From contig NZ_JABXFD010000222.1 in the NCBI RefSeq assembly GCF_013372625.1, positions 1-35,131 of the forward strand: a DNA stretch of 35,131 nucleotides, read 5' to 3'. Of the stretch, positions 1 through 6,432 are shown in pieces (within the stretch, counting starts at the first letter, position 1; every line of letters starts with the position of its first letter). Origin of the DNA: Actinomadura sp. BRA 177 (GTDB taxonomy: Bacteria; Actinomycetota; Actinomycetes; Streptosporangiales; Streptosporangiaceae). Under the pieces are notes generated by a model, which saw nothing but the letters and a program-made list of their open reading frames with translations, was not told the origin of the DNA and made no database searches. The position numbers and the translations under genes are program-made.

Positions 1-76
1 GTCCAGCTCCGTGAGCCGCGCGGCGGCGCCGGCGAGTGCCTCATCGGCCTGGCCCTTGAGGTAGGCGACCCATTAG

Positions 77-805
77 GCGTCTATCGCGCAGGGGCCGGGG
101 GTCGGGTGCGGCGCCGTCGCCGCGGCCGCCGTCGCGTTCCCGCTGGCCACGCTCGCCTACTGGCTGGTGACCGGGAACCGGTCCACCTGGGACCCCGCCG
201 GGCTGCTGAACACCGCGGGCGTCACCCTCGCCGTGGCCGGGGCCGGCGCCGCGCTCACCGCCGTGCTCGCCCTGCCCGTCGGGGTCCTCGCCGCCCGGCA
301 CCGGGGGCGCGCCACCGAGCTGATCGAGCAGGCCGCCTACGCCGGGCACGCGCTGCCCGGCATCACGGTCGCGCTGGCCCTGGTCTTCTTCGCGGTCCGC
401 TACGCCACCCCGATCTACCAGGAACTGCCGCTGCTGGTCTGCGCCTACGCGGTGCTGTTCCTGCCGGTCGCGGTCGCGGCCACCCGTGCCGCCGTGCTGC
501 AGTCCCCGCCCGTCCTGGAGGACGTCGCCCGCTCCCTCGGCCGCGGCCCCCTGCGCGTGCTGCGCTCGGTGACCGTGCCGCTGGCCGCCCCCGGCATCGC
601 GGCGGGCGCGGCGCTGACCTTCGTGGTCTGCATGAAGGAACTGCCGGCGACCCTGCTGCTGCGCCCCACCGGCATGGACACCCTGGCCACCCGCCTCTGG
701 ACGGAGACGGGCGTCGCCTCCTACTCCGCCGCCGCGCCGTACGCCGCCGCGCTCATCCTGCTCGCGGCCGTCCCCTCCTATCTCCTCGGAAGGCAGCGCC
801 CGTGA
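77..805 (+). CDS. Ferric-iron type ABC transporter permease, 5'-truncated (C-terminal half)
   Basis: This is the second membrane half of an FbpB/AfuB-type inner-membrane permease, which passes ferric iron delivered by a periplasmic or lipoprotein binding protein. The reading frame is hydrophobic from about base 100. The C-terminal part has the cytoplasmic EAA-like loop (LEDVARSLGRGPLRVLRS), then KELPATLLLRPTG, which is typical of this family. Family members are usually about 500 residues with two permease domains, and only the last one (about 240 codons) is present. Reading upstream, the frame meets TAG at 74-76 and another TAG at 62-64, so the normal N-terminal half is missing. The first ~76 bases look unrelated to it. 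The stop overlaps the start of the ATPase gene by GTGA (802-805), which indicates translational coupling. An internal GTG at 167 is possible as a start but would cut into the fold. The iron substrate is inferred from family resemblance only; no binding-protein gene is visible. Confidence 0.75.
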   Translation, partial: ASIAQGPGVGCGAVAAAAVAFPLATLAYWLVTGNRSTWDPAGLLNTAGVTLAVAGAGAALTAVLALPVGVLAARHRGRATELIEQAAYAGHALPGITVALALVFFAVRYATPIYQELPLLVCAYAVLFLPVAVAATRAAVLQSPPVLEDVARSLGRGPLRVLRSVTVPLAAPGIAAGAALTFVVCMKELPATLLLRPTGMDTLATRLWTETGVASYSAAAPYAAALILLAAVPSYLLGRQRP

Positions 806-1845
806 CCGAGTTGCGCATCGAGGGCCTGACCAAGGCGTACGGCCCGGGCACGGCCGTACTGGACGGTCTCGGCCTCACCGTCCCCGGCGGCTCGCTGGCC
901 GCCGTCCTCGGCCCGTCCGGCTGCGGGAAGACCACCCTGCTCCGGATCGTCGCGGGCTTCCTGCGCGCCGGCTCCGGCACCGTCACCGTGGGCGGACGCG
1001 TCCTCACCGCCCCCGGGACGCACGTCCCGCCGGAACGCCGCCGCATCGGCATCGTGCCCCAGGAGGGTGCGCTGTTCCCGCACCTGAGCGTGGCCCGCAA
1101 CGTCGCCTTCGGCGTGACCGACCGTGCCGCGCGGCGCCGCCGCACCGAGGAGATGCTCGAACTGGTGGGCCTCGCCGGGTACGGCGACCGGATGCCGCAC
1201 GAGCTGTCCGGCGGCCAGCAGCAGCGCGTCGCGCTGGCCCGGGCCCTCGCCCCGGAGCCCGCGCTGGTCCTGCTCGACGAGCCGTTCAACGCGCTGGACA
1301 GCGCGCTGCGCGCCGGGATCCGCACCGACGTCCGCGCCGCCCTGCGCACCATCGGCGCCACCGCCCTCCTCGTCACCCACGACCAGCAGGAGGCCCTGTC
1401 CACCGCCGACCTCGTCGCCGTCGTCCACGCCGGGCGCATCGCCCAGTGCGGCACCCCGCAGGAGGTGTACGGCGCTCCCGCGGGCCCGTGGGTCGCCGGT
1501 TTCGTCGGCGACGCCGTGCTCCTGCCGGGCACCGTCTCCAACGGCACCGCCACCACCGCCCTCGGCCCGATCGCGCTCCGCGCGCCGAGCACGGCCGCCC
1601 GCGACGGCACGGTGATACTGCGCCCCGAGCAACTGCGGCTCACCGACCCCGGCGGGACCGCCCCCGACGGGACGGTGACCGACGTCCGCTACTACGGCCA
1701 CGACGCCATGATCACCGTGTCGGTCGAGGGCCTCGCGACCCCCGTCGACATCCGGGTCAACGGCCACGTACACCTCCGCCCCGGCGACCGCACCGGAGTC
1801 CACCTAACCGGCCAAGCCACCTTCCACCCCACCCCCACCACCTGA
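802..1845 (+). CDS. Ferric-iron type ABC transporter ATP-binding protein (FbpC-like)
   Basis: This 347-aa cytoplasmic ATPase powers the adjoining permease. All nucleotide-binding motifs are visible: Walker A GPSGCGKTT (37-45), Q-loop Gln87 in IVPQEG, signature LSGGQQQR (135-142), Walker B LVLLDEP (155-161), D-loop ALD and switch His193 in VTHDQQEA. After about residue 240 comes a TOBE-like C-terminal region typical of FbpC, PotA and MalK-type importers. The GTG start at 802 overlaps the permease stop, and the protein begins directly with the usual first strand (TELRIEGLTKAYG). The open frame runs further upstream, but that part lies over the permease in another frame and is not protein-like. 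Iron is the best guess for the substrate because the permease resembles FbpB; 2-aminoethylphosphonate, thiamine or another small solute is possible. The gene ends 57 bp before the convergent recX. Confidence 0.88.
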   Translation: MTELRIEGLTKAYGPGTAVLDGLGLTVPGGSLAAVLGPSGCGKTTLLRIVAGFLRAGSGTVTVGGRVLTAPGTHVPPERRRIGIVPQEGALFPHLSVARNVAFGVTDRAARRRRTEEMLELVGLAGYGDRMPHELSGGQQQRVALARALAPEPALVLLDEPFNALDSALRAGIRTDVRAALRTIGATALLVTHDQQEALSTADLVAVVHAGRIAQCGTPQEVYGAPAGPWVAGFVGDAVLLPGTVSNGTATTALGPIALRAPSTAARDGTVILRPEQLRLTDPGGTAPDGTVTDVRYYGHDAMITVSVEGLATPVDIRVNGHVHLRPGDRTGVHLTGQATFHPTPTT

Positions 1846-1902
1846 ACCCGAGGTCACGGCACGTTGTCGGGTGGTGGTGGTGTGGTGAGCGGTGCTTTCG
1901 GG

Positions 1903-2445
1903 TCAGTCGTCGGGGGGTGGGTCGGGGACGGTTTCCGGGTCTGTGCCCTCTTCGGCGAGGGCCTCTTTTACCAGGCGGTAGGAGAGGGCGGGTGGGTAGC
2001 CCTTGCGGGCCAGCATGCCTACCAGGCGGCGCATGCGTTTGGCGGGGTCGGCGCCTCGGGTGGCGGGGAGTCTGCGCTGGACCAGGGCTCGGGCGGTCTC
2101 CTCCTCCTGGGCGGGGTCCAGAGACTCGACGGCCTCGTTGACGGTGTCGTTGGCGACGCCGCGGCGGCGGAGTTCGGCGGCGAGGGCGCGCTTGGCCAGG
2201 CCGCGGCCGGTGTGGCGGGACTGGACCCACGCCTGCGTGAACGCCTCGTCGTCGATGAGGCCGACGTCGGTGAACCGGCCGAGGACCCGTTCGGCGACAT
2301 CGTCGGGGACGTCCTTGCGGCGCAGCGCGTCCGCCAGTTGTGCGCGGGTGCGGGGCGACCCCGACAGCATGCGCAGGCAGATCTCGCGGGCCCTGGCCTC
2401 AGGGTCCGTGCCGGCCGCGCGGCCGCCGCGCGATGCCACGCTCAT
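1903..2445 (-). CDS. recX: Regulatory protein RecX
   Basis: RecX binds RecA filaments and dampens RecA ATPase and strand exchange. The 180-aa product has the three-helix repeats of the family, seen in RAREICLRMLSGSPRTRAQL, the segment VLGRFTDVGLIDDEAFTQAW and the C-terminal MLARKGYPPALSYRLVKEAL. The ATG at 2445 was chosen because GGGAGGTGG lies immediately before it and because the conserved part begins soon after; an in-frame ATG at 2460 would add five residues. The gene lies 159 bp downstream of recA on the same strand, the usual actinobacterial arrangement, so it is probably made from recA read-through. The spacer contains a nested inverted repeat (2483-2541) that may limit that read-through. 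The C-terminus ends in an acidic, proline-rich tail (ETVPDPPPDD). Confidence 0.93.
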   Translation of the reverse strand: MSVASRGGRAAGTDPEARAREICLRMLSGSPRTRAQLADALRRKDVPDDVAERVLGRFTDVGLIDDEAFTQAWVQSRHTGRGLAKRALAAELRRRGVANDTVNEAVESLDPAQEEETARALVQRRLPATRGADPAKRMRRLVGMLARKGYPPALSYRLVKEALAEEGTDPETVPDPPPDD

Positions 2446-2482
2446 CCACCTCCCACGCATGCATGCCCCGGAGCGTGGGAGC

Positions 2483-2541
2483 GGCGGCGCCGTCGGGGAA
2501 GGTCCGGGCACCGGTCGTGCGGTGCCGGGTAAGGCGCCGCC
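2483..2541 (-). terminator. Nested inverted repeat between recA and recX
   Basis: The outer arms GGCGGCGCC (2483-2491) and GGCGCCGCC (2533-2541) are perfectly complementary. They enclose a second stem, GCACCG (2508-2513) and CGGTGC (2520-2525). No T-run follows. A partial terminator or mRNA processing structure that lowers recX relative to recA is an inference from its position in the recA-recX spacer. Confidence 0.45.
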
Positions 2542-2604
2542 GCCCTGCATACGAGATCATCGCTTACTCTTCGTCAAGAGTCACCCATATCAGGGGATCC
2601 CTTG

Positions 2605-3720
2605 TCAGGAATCACCTGCCTTGGCGGCCCTCGCGGCCTTTTTCGCGTTGACGGGCTTGGGGACGCTGATGACCGGCGCGGGGGCGGCGTCCGGCCCGTC
2701 GGCGGGCTCGGCCTCCTTGTCGACCTTGGGGCCGATGCCGAGCTTCTCCTTGATCTTCTTCTCGATGCCGTCCGCCATGTCGGGGTTGGCCTTGAGGAAG
2801 TTGCGGGCGTTCTCCTTGCCCTGGCCGAGCTGGTCGCCGTCGTAGGTGTACCAGGCACCGGACTTGCGGACGAAGCCGTGCTCCACGCCGAGGTCGATCA
2901 GGCCGCCCTCGCGGCTGATGCCCTGGCCGTAGAGGAGGTCGAAGTCGGCGACGCGGAACGGCGGGGCCATCTTGTTCTTGACGACCTTGACGCGGACGCG
3001 GTTGCCGACCGCCTCGGTGCCGTCCTTGAGGGTCTCGATGCGGCGGACGTCCAGCCGGACGGAGGCGTAGAACTTCAGCGCGCGGCCGCCCGTGGTGGTC
3101 TCGGGCGAGCCGAACATGACGCCGACCTTCTCGCGGAGCTGGTTGATGAAGATGGCGGTGGTCTTGGTCTGGTTGATCGCGCCGGTGAGCTTGCGCAGGG
3201 CCTGCGACATGAGGCGGGCCTGGAGGCCGACGTGGCTGTCGCCCATCTCGCCCTCGATCTCGGCGCGGGGGACGAGCGCGGCGACGGAGTCGATGACGAC
3301 GATGTCGATCGCGCCGGAGCGGATCAGCATGTCGGTGATCTCCAGGGCCTGCTCGCCGGTGTCGGGCTGGGAGACCAGCAGGGCGTCGATGTCGACGCCG
3401 AGCTTGGCGGCGTACTCGGGGTCGAGCGCGTGCTCGGCGTCGACGAACGCGGCGATGCCGCCCTTCTTCTGGACGCTCGCGACGGCGTGCAGCGCGATGG
3501 AGGTCTTGCCGGAGCCCTCGGGGCCGTACACCTCGACGACGCGGCCGCGGGGCAGGCCGCCGATGCCGAGCGCGATGTCGAGGGAGATCGCGCCGGTGGG
3601 GATGATCTCGACGGGCGCCCGCGCCTCCTCGCCCATCCGCATGACCGATCCCTTGCCGAACTGGCGCTCGATCTGGGCGAGTGCGGTCTCGAGAGCCTTC
3701 TCCCGGTCGTTCGCTGCCAT
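2605..3720 (-). CDS. recA: Recombinase RecA
   Basis: RecA is the ATP-dependent strand-exchange protein of homologous recombination and the co-protease that triggers LexA self-cleavage. The 371-aa sequence is intact, with Walker A GPEGSGKT (66-73), Walker [11 protein letters not shown], the L1/L2 DNA-binding loop regions (including [21 protein letters not shown]) and the [11 protein letters not shown] segment. There is no intein, unlike RecA of some mycobacteria. The C-terminal tail is acidic and then Lys/Ala-rich, as in other actinobacteria. The ATG at 3720 is preceded by AGAAGGA at good spacing. Upstream lie a PafBC-type promoter motif (about 60 bp away) and a LexA box (about 140 bp away), which suggests both LexA-dependent and LexA-independent induction by DNA damage. 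recX follows downstream. Confidence 0.98.
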   Translation of the reverse strand: MAANDREKALETALAQIERQFGKGSVMRMGEEARAPVEIIPTGAISLDIALGIGGLPRGRVVEVYGPEGSGKTSIALHAVASVQKKGGIAAFVDAEHALDPEYAAKLGVDIDALLVSQPDTGEQALEITDMLIRSGAIDIVVIDSVAALVPRAEIEGEMGDSHVGLQARLMSQALRKLTGAINQTKTTAIFINQLREKVGVMFGSPETTTGGRALKFYASVRLDVRRIETLKDGTEAVGNRVRVKVVKNKMAPPFRVADFDLLYGQGISREGGLIDLGVEHGFVRKSGAWYTYDGDQLGQGKENARNFLKANPDMADGIEKKIKEKLGIGPKVDKEAEPADGPDAAPAPVISVPKPVNAKKAARAAKAGDS

Positions 3721-3780
3721 TGAGATGTCCTTCTCGTCGTGACTGTCGGCTCTCGGCCGCTGCTTGCGATGTCGAGGGCG

Positions 3781-3804
3781 ACGTTACGGCGGGCCACCGA
3801 CACT
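3781..3804 (-). promoter_or_regulatory. RecA-NDp (PafBC-type) promoter motif upstream of recA
   Basis: Read on the minus strand, the stretch begins TGTCGGTGGC and, after a short GC-rich gap, continues CGTAACGT. This resembles the LexA-independent recA promoter described in mycobacteria (TTGTCAGTGGC followed by a TAG-type -10), which is activated by PafBC. It lies about 60 bp before the recA start, a sensible promoter distance. The match was made by eye; the -10 part is weaker than the -35 part. Confidence 0.6.
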
Positions 3805-3857
3805 TTCGAGCCACCGGCGCAATTGTGGATGACGCCGCGTGCCGCGCACCAGCTTAC

Positions 3858-3871
3858 CGAACATTCGTTCG
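3858..3871. promoter_or_regulatory. LexA (SOS) box
   Basis: CGAACATTCGTTCG is a perfect 5-bp-arm inverted repeat and fits the actinobacterial LexA operator GAAC-N4-GTTC. It lies about 140 bp before the recA start (minus strand) and about 94 bp before the ATP-grasp gene start (plus strand), so it may serve either gene or both. LexA itself is not encoded in the window. Confidence 0.8.
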
Positions 3872-3964
3872 ATCATCGTCCGGTACGGCGATTCGGGGTG
3901 GAATCTCCGTGCGTTCCATGGTCCGGACCCCGTACGCTGGCGCCGTCCACGGAGGGTTCCAATC

Positions 3965-4834
3965 ATGACGCTGACCGTCCTCTTCTGCGTCGATCCGCTC
4001 CACTCCCGGCGCGTTGACCCCCACTTCTCCCGCGAGGCCGCGGCGGTGCGGGACCACTACGGCGACATCGCCTTCATCGACCACGACGCGCTCCGGCGCG
4101 GGGACGTCGAGGACGCAGTGGGGGCGGTGCCCTCCGGGCTCGGTCCCGTCTGGTACCGCGGCTGGATGCTGTCGGCGGACGAGTACGCCGCGATGGCCGC
4201 CACCCTGAAGCAACGCGGGACGGTCCTGCTGACGCACCCGGACGACTATAGGCGCGCGCACGAGCTGCCGGGCTGGCACGAGACGTTCGCCGGGCTGACC
4301 CCGCACAGCGTGTGGCGTCCTCTGGGGACGGGCCAGGATCCGGGCGATCTCAGCGAACTGGCCGAGCTGGTCCGGCCGCTGCGGAGCGGGCCTGCCGTGG
4401 TCAAGGACTACGTGAAGTCGTGCAAGCACGAGTGGGAGGAGGCGTGCTTCGTCCCCGACGTGAAGAACCTCGCCCAGTTGCACGACATCGCCTCCAAGAT
4501 GGTCGCGCTGCGGGACGACCATCTGGCGGGCGGTCTCGTCGTCCGCGAGTTCGAGGAGTACGACGGCGACGGCGAGGCGCGTGTGTGGTGGGTGGACGGC
4601 GAGCCCGCACTGGTGGGCCCGCACCCGGACAGCCCCGGTGTGGAACCCGATCCGGACCTGGACGCGGTGGCCCCGGCCGTCCGCGCCCTGGGCTGCCGGT
4701 TCATCACGACCGATCTGGCCCGCCGCTCGGACGGCGCCTGGCGTGTCGTGGAGGTCGGCGACGGCCAGGTCAGCGATCTGCCGTCGTCCGTGGACGCGAT
4801 GGACCTCTACGCGCACCTGCCCGTCCCGGACTGA
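3965..4834 (+). CDS. ATP-grasp domain protein, R2K clade type
   Basis: This 289-aa protein appears to be an ATP-grasp ligase, an enzyme class that couples ATP hydrolysis to carboxylate-amine or carboxylate-thiol ligation through an acyl phosphate. The N-terminal half (about 1-115) is a preATP-grasp-like region with VWYRGWMLSADEYAAM. The central part holds candidate nucleotide-binding lysines (VVKDYVKSCKHEWEEA, about 146-160) and REFEEYDG (about 194-201). The C-terminal WRVVEVGDGQVSDLP (about 259-273) supplies acidic metal-binding residues. The overall look is that of the R2K ATP-grasp families, whose substrates are mostly unknown. The ATG at 3965 has GGAGGG 8 nt upstream; an open frame further upstream has no such support. 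The gene diverges from recA across a LexA box and ends 4 nt from the convergent DUF3046 gene. A role in the DNA-damage response is only a hypothesis from position. Confidence 0.8.
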   Translation: MTLTVLFCVDPLHSRRVDPHFSREAAAVRDHYGDIAFIDHDALRRGDVEDAVGAVPSGLGPVWYRGWMLSADEYAAMAATLKQRGTVLLTHPDDYRRAHELPGWHETFAGLTPHSVWRPLGTGQDPGDLSELAELVRPLRSGPAVVKDYVKSCKHEWEEACFVPDVKNLAQLHDIASKMVALRDDHLAGGLVVREFEEYDGDGEARVWWVDGEPALVGPHPDSPGVEPDPDLDAVAPAVRALGCRFITTDLARRSDGAWRVVEVGDGQVSDLPSSVDAMDLYAHLPVPD

Positions 4835-4838
4835 TTCC

Positions 4839-5033
4839 CTACTGCAGGGTCGAGGGGACGTCGAAAGTCGCGACGACGGCCTGCCACACCCTTTTCGCCG
4901 GTTCGCCGTCCGCGAGGGCCTGCTCGATGGTGCGGCCGCCCAGATCGGCCATGACGTAATCCTTGGCCACGCTTTCGGCGTAGCGCTCGCCGAACTGCTG
5001 GTTCATCCGATCCCAGAAAACTGTGAGCCGCAC
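4839..5033 (-). CDS. DUF3046 family protein
   Basis: This small (64-aa) actinobacterial protein has unknown function. The sequence RLTVFWDRMNQQFGERYAESVAKDY, then LGGRTIEQALADGEPAKRVWQAV, matches the DUF3046 pattern, a family commonly encoded close to recA. The GTG at 5033 was chosen because it gives the usual MRLTVFW N-terminus and has GGAGGA just upstream; GTG at 5042 would add three residues. It starts 10 nt after the stop of the hydrolase gene on the same strand and is probably cotranscribed with it. It is tail-to-tail with the ATP-grasp gene, with a 4-nt gap, so any terminators must lie inside the opposite coding sequence. Confidence 0.88.
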   Translation of the reverse strand: MRLTVFWDRMNQQFGERYAESVAKDYVMADLGGRTIEQALADGEPAKRVWQAVVATFDVPSTLQ

Positions 5034-5043
5034 GTCCTCCACG

Positions 5044-6312
5044 CTATCCGACGGAGGGTTCCTCCAAGGACTGTGTGACCTCGCCGGGGACGGCGGGTCC
5101 GGTTCCCTTGCGGTACTGGCGGTGCAGGCCCGTCAGGTAGCGCTCGACGGCTTCGATGACGCGGGCCGTCCGGTAGGAGGGGAAGACGTCGAAGGCGTGC
5201 TGGGCGCCCTTCATCTCGGCGTAGATGACGGGTGCCCCGGAGGCGTCCCGAAGCTGCTCGACGAAACGCCGTGCCTCCGCCACGGGGATGAGCGAGTCGC
5301 GGCTTCCGTGGATGACGAAGAAGGGCGGCGAGTCCTCGCCGATGTACGTGACAGGGGACGCCTGTGCGTACACCTCGCGGTTCTCAGCGAACGGCTTCTT
5401 CACCACCATCTTCTCCATGATGCGGGTGGCTCCCATGGGGACGGGCCACGGTCCCGCTTCGAAGAGGTTGTAGACGCCGTAGAACGGAACGGCGCCCTGC
5501 ACGGTGGTGTCGACGTCCTCGAAGCCCGGCTGGAACGCGGGTTCGTTCGCGGACAGCGCCACCAGCGCAGTCAGGTGCCCACCGGCCGAGCCGCCGGTCA
5601 CGCAGAGGAAGTTGGGGTCGGCGCCGTACTCCTCGGCGTGCTCCTTGTACCAGGCGACGAAGTGCTTCAGGTCGATCAGATGCTCGGGCCAGGTGGCGCG
5701 TGGGCTGAGCCGGTAGTTGACGTTGAAGCCGACCCATCCCTGTAGAGCCATGTGGTTGAGCAAGGGCAGGCCCTGCTCGCGCTTGTCCCCGATGACCCAC
5801 GCACCACCGTGGATCTGCATCAGCCCAGGGCGCAGCTCACCGTCATCGGCGGGACGGAAAACGTCCAGTTTCAGGCGCAGCCGGCCTTCCTCCCGGTAGA
5901 CGATGTTCCGGTCGACCCGCACGCCCTTGCGCGGGATCAGGCAGAGCTGCGGGACGACCAGGTGCGCCAGCGGGTAGCGGGGAGCGTCCTCCGGGTCCAG
6001 GTCGAGGGGCGCGCCGCTGTCCCGCAGGGTGACGACCGTACGGCGGGACGCGACGATGGTGGCCGCGATGCCCGCCATGCCGGCGAGCGCCAGGACGAGG
6101 CCCGTCCAGCCCGCCCAGCCGTCCAGGCCTCCGAACGCGGCGACGAGCGCCGTGGCGGCGGCCCAGGTGACGAGCACGTGCGGCGCCATCTCGATCGTCA
6201 GCCAGCCGAGGAAGAAGCTCGGCGCGAGCAGGACGGCGCTGCGCCGGGGAGCGTGCGCGTTGGCGGCGGCCAGCGCGAACAGGATCCCGAGGGCGAGCAG
6301 GACGTAGGGCAT
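5044..6312 (-). CDS. Membrane-anchored alpha/beta hydrolase (lipase/esterase type)
   Basis: This 422-aa protein has about three hydrophobic segments at its N-terminus (roughly 3-19, 26-60, 68-88) followed by a hormone-sensitive-lipase/carboxylesterase-like catalytic domain. The oxyanion motif HGGAW is at 168-172, nucleophile Ser242 lies in GGSAGG, and the catalytic Asp339 (GSRDSLIP) and His372 (GAQHAFD) are visible, so the triad is complete. The layout resembles mycobacterial LipM/LipQ-type enzymes. A short-chain ester substrate at the membrane is likely but not determined. The ATG at 6312 has GGGAG 6 nt upstream; the frame stays open much further, but that part lies antisense to lhr. The gene diverges from lhr across 120 bp containing a palindromic CAAGCGCTTG site. 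Confidence 0.88.
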   Translation of the reverse strand: MPYVLLALGILFALAAANAHAPRRSAVLLAPSFFLGWLTIEMAPHVLVTWAAATALVAAFGGLDGWAGWTGLVLALAGMAGIAATIVASRRTVVTLRDSGAPLDLDPEDAPRYPLAHLVVPQLCLIPRKGVRVDRNIVYREEGRLRLKLDVFRPADDGELRPGLMQIHGGAWVIGDKREQGLPLLNHMALQGWVGFNVNYRLSPRATWPEHLIDLKHFVAWYKEHAEEYGADPNFLCVTGGSAGGHLTALVALSANEPAFQPGFEDVDTTVQGAVPFYGVYNLFEAGPWPVPMGATRIMEKMVVKKPFAENREVYAQASPVTYIGEDSPPFFVIHGSRDSLIPVAEARRFVEQLRDASGAPVIYAEMKGAQHAFDVFPSYRTARVIEAVERYLTGLHRQYRKGTGPAVPGEVTQSLEEPSVG

Positions 6313-6360
6313 CGAGACTCCCGTGGGGATGAGCGCGCCTCCCCGTAGACCATGCCCGTA

Positions 6361-6370
6361 CAAGCGCTTG
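6361..6370. promoter_or_regulatory. Palindromic operator-like site between hydrolase and lhr
   Basis: CAAGCGCTTG is a perfect 10-bp palindrome followed by CTTAC, giving an AAGC/GCTT-rich patch like operators bound by some actinobacterial TetR-family repressors. It sits 48 bp before the hydrolase start and 62 bp before the lhr start. No TetR gene lies nearby, so the regulator is unknown. Confidence 0.35.
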
Positions 6371-6432
6371 CTTACAACGTGACGCACGCCACACGGCCGC
6401 ATTCTGTCGGACCCAGGAGGCAGTATGGCGCC

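Noticed and set aside
106..801. Upstream extension of the ABC ATPase frame
   Set aside because: It lies over the permease in another frame and reads as an Arg/Pro/Gly string.
2605..3720. RecA intein
   Set aside because: The RecA sequence is continuous at normal length with no inserted splicing domain.
2602..3723. Long plus-strand open frame antisense to recA (about 370 codons)
   Set aside because: Its product is a low-complexity Val/Asp/Gly/Ala string with no family features; it arises from the GC bias of recA read on the opposite strand.
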